Source of the DNA: Prevotellaceae bacterium UBA1726
GTDB lineage: Bacteria; Bacteroidota; Bacteroidia; Bacteroidales; Bacteroidaceae
Reading direction: 5' to 3'
DNA length: 59,340 nt
Assembly (NCBI GenBank): GCA_002316005.1
Contig: DCIM01000078.1
Location: 1-59,340 of the forward strand
Under the pieces are notes generated by a model. The model was given only the letters and a program-made list of their open reading frames with translations. It had not been told where the DNA came from and made no database searches. Of this stretch, positions 58,437-59,340 are shown piece by piece; the first letter of the stretch is position 1; each line of letters starts with the position of its first letter. The translations under genes and the position numbers were made by a program.

Positions 58437-59340
58437 TTACTTTATTTCTGCTCCGGAGGTGGTGAAGTGCGTGCCGTTCTTCTCGATGATGACGCGACCG
58501 TTCTGGAGGAACTTGCGGGCGTTGGCGGTGGCGTTGGCGTTGGCTGAAACCGATTCAATGCCGGTTGGGTCGTATTCCGAATAGAACAGGAAATTCTTCC
58601 ATACATCGGCGTTTTTATACAATGCGCCTGTGCCCTTTGGATAGTATAGCTTTAATCGGGACTCATTAAAACCGAAGACGCTATGAGGAACTTCTAACGG
58701 CGTTTCCCAGGCAACGGTTACATCCTTGAGGGCACTGCAACTTGAGAAGGTGTACCATCCAATACTTGTGACACTGGCTGGAATTATTATCGATTTTACG
58801 GCGCTGCAACCATAAAACGCATCATCACAGATGGTAGTAAGACCAGATGGCAGATTGAGGGATTGGAGCGTTCTGCATGCGGCAAATGCTGCTCTGCCAA
58901 TAGTAGTCAGGCTGGATGGCAGATCGAGGGATTGGAGTGCAACGCAACCATAAAAGGCATCAACCCCTATACTCGTAATGCCGTCGTGGAAAATTACTTT
59001 TTCTATGGTTTGGGCGTTAGCGAATGTGGAGTACTTTATTTCGGTTATTGACTCTGGGATTGTCACTTCTGTCACTATTGTGCCGTCAAGGTAGAGATTG
59101 CAGGCTTCCACTAATGGATTTGCGCAATCGCCATCAAAATCAATATTACACCATGCCTCAAGGTCGGACATATAGACTGCGGACAGGGCGTCGCAGCTGT
59201 AGAAAGCCATACTGCCAATGCTTGTCAGTGATTTTGGTATGTTGATGGATTGCAAGGAAGAGCAATAACTGAAGGCTTCAGCTCCGATTCTGCCAACTGA
59301 TTCGGGTATGTTAATGGTGGTCAGATTCTGACAATAACGG
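58437..59340 (-). CDS. BspA-like leucine-rich-repeat surface protein (5' end outside window)
   Basis: At least 300 residues; the frame stays open to the window edge (RYCQNLTTINIPESVGRIGAEAF...), so the start is missing. Repeats of about 23 residues of the BspA/TpLRR type: INIPKSLTSIGSMAFYSCDALSAV, LDLPSSLTTIGRAAFAACRTLQS, LNLPSGLTTICDDAFYGCSAVKS, IIIPASVTSIGWYTFSSCSALKD. The C-terminal tail (KFLQNGRVIIEKNGTHFTTSGAEIK) resembles the end motifs of many Prevotella surface proteins. A role in adhesion or host protein binding is inferred from the family. Confidence 0.9.
   Translation of the reverse strand, partial: RYCQNLTTINIPESVGRIGAEAFSYCSSLQSINIPKSLTSIGSMAFYSCDALSAVYMSDLEAWCNIDFDGDCANPLVEACNLYLDGTIVTEVTIPESITEIKYSTFANAQTIEKVIFHDGITSIGVDAFYGCVALQSLDLPSSLTTIGRAAFAACRTLQSLNLPSGLTTICDDAFYGCSAVKSIIIPASVTSIGWYTFSSCSALKDVTVAWETPLEVPHSVFGFNESRLKLYYPKGTGALYKNADVWKNFLFYSEYDPTGIESVSANANATANARKFLQNGRVIIEKNGTHFTTSGAEIK

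Overview
The window is a piece of a Bacteroidales chromosome, most likely Prevotella or a close relative. Evidence: a SusC/SusD starch locus, promoters of the Bacteroidetes type (TAnnTTTG about 20 nt downstream of a TTG/TTTG), AT-rich leaders without Shine-Dalgarno sequences, an N-succinylornithine-type transcarbamylase (ArgF'), NigD-like and BspA-like proteins, and OMP beta-barrel TonB receptors. I see no rRNA, CRISPR array, transposase or phage gene. Coding density is high and genes lie in same-strand operons.

Layout. 1-748: repeat-rich, no gene. 749-3011 (-): two OmpA-family envelope proteins. 3067-10535 (-): susC-susD-susE-susF-like outer-membrane starch uptake genes. 10760-22152 (+), divergent from susC: LacI regulator, MFS oligosaccharide transporter, MalQ with starch-binding domains, GH97 SusB, GH13 pullulanase and GH13 neopullulanase. 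Starch would be bound and imported by SusC-F, trimmed in the periplasm, and the oligosaccharides passed by the MFS carrier to cytoplasmic MalQ. A LacI-type operator with a central CG lies between the divergent promoters. 22685-24393: ACT protein plus UPF0210. 24576-34062 (+): arginine/proline cluster argR-GNAT-argG-tRNA-Pro-argC-argD-AMP ligase-proB-proA-argF'. 34235-35785: LysR regulator and very small membrane-protein ORFs. 36187-41942 (-): rpmH, PASTA protein, RluD, Ddl, acyltransferase, NigD-like lipoprotein, nucleoside-gate membrane protein. 42156-47231 (+): EF-P, glycosyltransferase, RadC, SufT-like, LpxH, two SGNH hydrolases. 47310-48593 (-): MurF. 48759-52754 (+): FolP, CdaA (c-di-AMP), Pta, AckA. 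52970-55303 (-): GH92 mannosidase. 55632-57869 (+): outer-membrane beta-barrel receptor. 58437-59340 (-): BspA-like leucine-rich-repeat protein running off the window.

The most unusual content is non-coding. Four intergenic regions carry arrays of 17-bp imperfect palindromes (TCATT-N7-AATGA) at an exact 22-bp period. In three of them the array is joined by a conserved linker to a roughly 200-bp element with terminal inverted repeats built from ATGGAGGA words. Separately, many gene leaders hold 7-, 8- or 9-bp-period tandem word arrays (CTAGAAnnn, CCGGnnnnn, AAATTGTA, TTTATCA, GTTCTACC). GC-rich palindromes of the CCCCTTnGGGG kind dot the spacers, and two of them appear in frame inside argC. 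I know of no described function for the 22-bp arrays.
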